Positions 63,507 to 64,000 of a stretch of 64,000 nt of DNA are shown piece by piece (within the stretch, counting starts at the first letter, position 1; every line of letters begins with the position of its first letter). The notes below the pieces were generated by a model. The model was not told the DNA's origin and searched no databases. It saw only the letters and a list, made by a program, of their open reading frames with translations. Source of the stretch: Aestuariibacter sp. (GTDB lineage: Bacteria; Pseudomonadota; Gammaproteobacteria; Enterobacterales; Alteromonadaceae); assembly GCA_017794925.1 (NCBI GenBank), contig CP051238.1, positions 3,799,328-3,863,327 of the forward strand. Reading direction: 5' to 3'. The position numbers and the translations under genes were made by a program.

Positions 63507-64000
63507 ATGGCGCATTTGGCCGACTATTTTCCTTCACTGATTACGCTTTGTGTGATTGGTTTGGGTCTTACGTTGTTTCACTGGTTGCTGATAAAACGCA
63601 ATCCCCACCTGGCTAGCGAACAACGTTTGCCGCGTCAGTTGATCATGCTGCTGCTTACCTTTGTGAGCGTGATTGCTTTTGTACTGTCACTTCCTTTAAG
63701 TGAAGCCATTCAAAATCAAATTCTGGCTCTGATTGGTATTTTACTTTCGGGAGTCATTGCATTCTCGTCTACGACCATTGTGTCGAATGTCATGGCTGGC
63801 CTGGTGCTGCGCTTTAACAAGCCTTTCCGTATTGGCGATTTTGTAAGGGTTAATGGGTTTTCCGGTCGAGTGGCAGAAATGGGCTTACTGGAGACAGAAA
63901 TCCAAACAGAAACCCGGGAGCTCATTGCCTTCGCCAATACTATACTGATTAACAGCCCTGTCACTGTTGTTCGTTCATCAGGGGCTATTGTATCTGTAGA
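63507..64000 (+). CDS. MscS-family mechanosensitive channel (cut by window end)
   Basis: Open frame from ATG 63507 with a GAGTG site 6 bp upstream, continuing past the window edge; 164 codons are visible. Three hydrophobic segments lie at about 6-25, 45-65 and 75-110. The MscS pore-lining and beta-domain start then follow: STTIVSNVMAGLVLRFN, then FRIGDFVRVNGFSG and NTILINSPV. It is probably a small-conductance osmotic release channel. The C-terminus is not seen. Confidence 0.85.
   Translation, partial: MAHLADYFPSLITLCVIGLGLTLFHWLLIKRNPHLASEQRLPRQLIMLLLTFVSVIAFVLSLPLSEAIQNQILALIGILLSGVIAFSSTTIVSNVMAGLVLRFNKPFRIGDFVRVNGFSGRVAEMGLLETEIQTETRELIAFANTILINSPVTVVRSSGAIVSV

Noticed and set aside
63507..64000. 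Truncated MscS gene as a pseudogene
   Set aside because: The frame is open to the last base; the missing C-terminus is due to the window edge.

Overview
The window reads as a chromosomal segment of a marine gammaproteobacterium of the Alteromonadales (Alteromonas-like). This is inferred from protein resemblance and from several gene blocks that keep the Escherichia coli order: fadR/nhaB/dsbB; yoaA-tsaB-yeaY-fadD-rnd with ycgL, ycgM and ycgN; rlmM-ygdD-gcvA; and hemA-prfA-prmC-sirB2-kdsA divergent from lolB-ispE-prs. No database search was possible, so the lineage call is an inference. I saw no insertion sequence, prophage, CRISPR array or rRNA. The single tRNA is tRNA-Gln(TTG).

Layout. 1-6.6 kb: patatin-like phospholipase, secreted amidohydrolase, a membrane-anchored unknown, two phasin-type proteins and FadR. 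6.8-9.5 kb: NhaB, DsbB and an acetyltransferase. 9.5-20 kb, all on the minus strand: YcgN, a fumarylacetoacetase-like protein, a lytic transglycosylase, YcgL, RNase D, FadD, an alpha/beta hydrolase, a Slp/YeaY lipoprotein, a small unknown, TsaB and YoaA. 20-24.4 kb: GH13 enzyme, TauE-type exporter, DUF2244, TraB/GumN and small unknowns. 24.8-48.6 kb: a [NiFe]-hydrogenase region. 48.7-64 kb: EF-G, RlmM, YgdD, GcvA, KdsA, SirB2, an HD-GYP response regulator, PrmC, RF1, HemA, LolB, IspE, tRNA-Gln, Prs and a cut-off MscS channel.

The main accessory system is the hydrogenase island. On the minus strand it reads hupT-hupU-hupV-hypF / hupS-hupL-hupC-higA-like / hupD-F-G-H-I-J-K-hypA-hypB-hupR-hypC-SIS isomerase-hypD-hypE. 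Apart from two extra genes (a HigA-family regulator and a GmhA-like SIS protein) this is the order known from Rhodobacter capsulatus. The enzyme HupSL carries the six-cysteine proximal-cluster pattern of oxygen-tolerant group 1d uptake hydrogenases, and HupC passes electrons to quinone. HupUV has the marks of a cytoplasmic H2-sensing hydrogenase (no Tat signal, no C-terminal extension on the large subunit) and would signal through the kinase HupT to the NtrC-type regulator HupR. A HupE nickel importer lies 2.3 kb beyond hypE on the other strand.

Reading the intergenic DNA gives a testable wiring diagram. There are -24/-12 (sigma-54) promoter matches upstream of hupE, of hupS and, less perfectly, of hupD. 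There is a sigma-70-like promoter upstream of hupT and a terminator-like hairpin between higA and hupD. HupR keeps the GSFTGA sigma-54 contact loop. Separately, FadR-type operators lie upstream of fadD and of fadR itself, tying two distant fatty-acid genes of the window together. Hydrogenase gene names follow the Rhizobium leguminosarum/R. capsulatus usage (hupI = rubredoxin, hupJ = HybE family, hupK = large-subunit-like protein).
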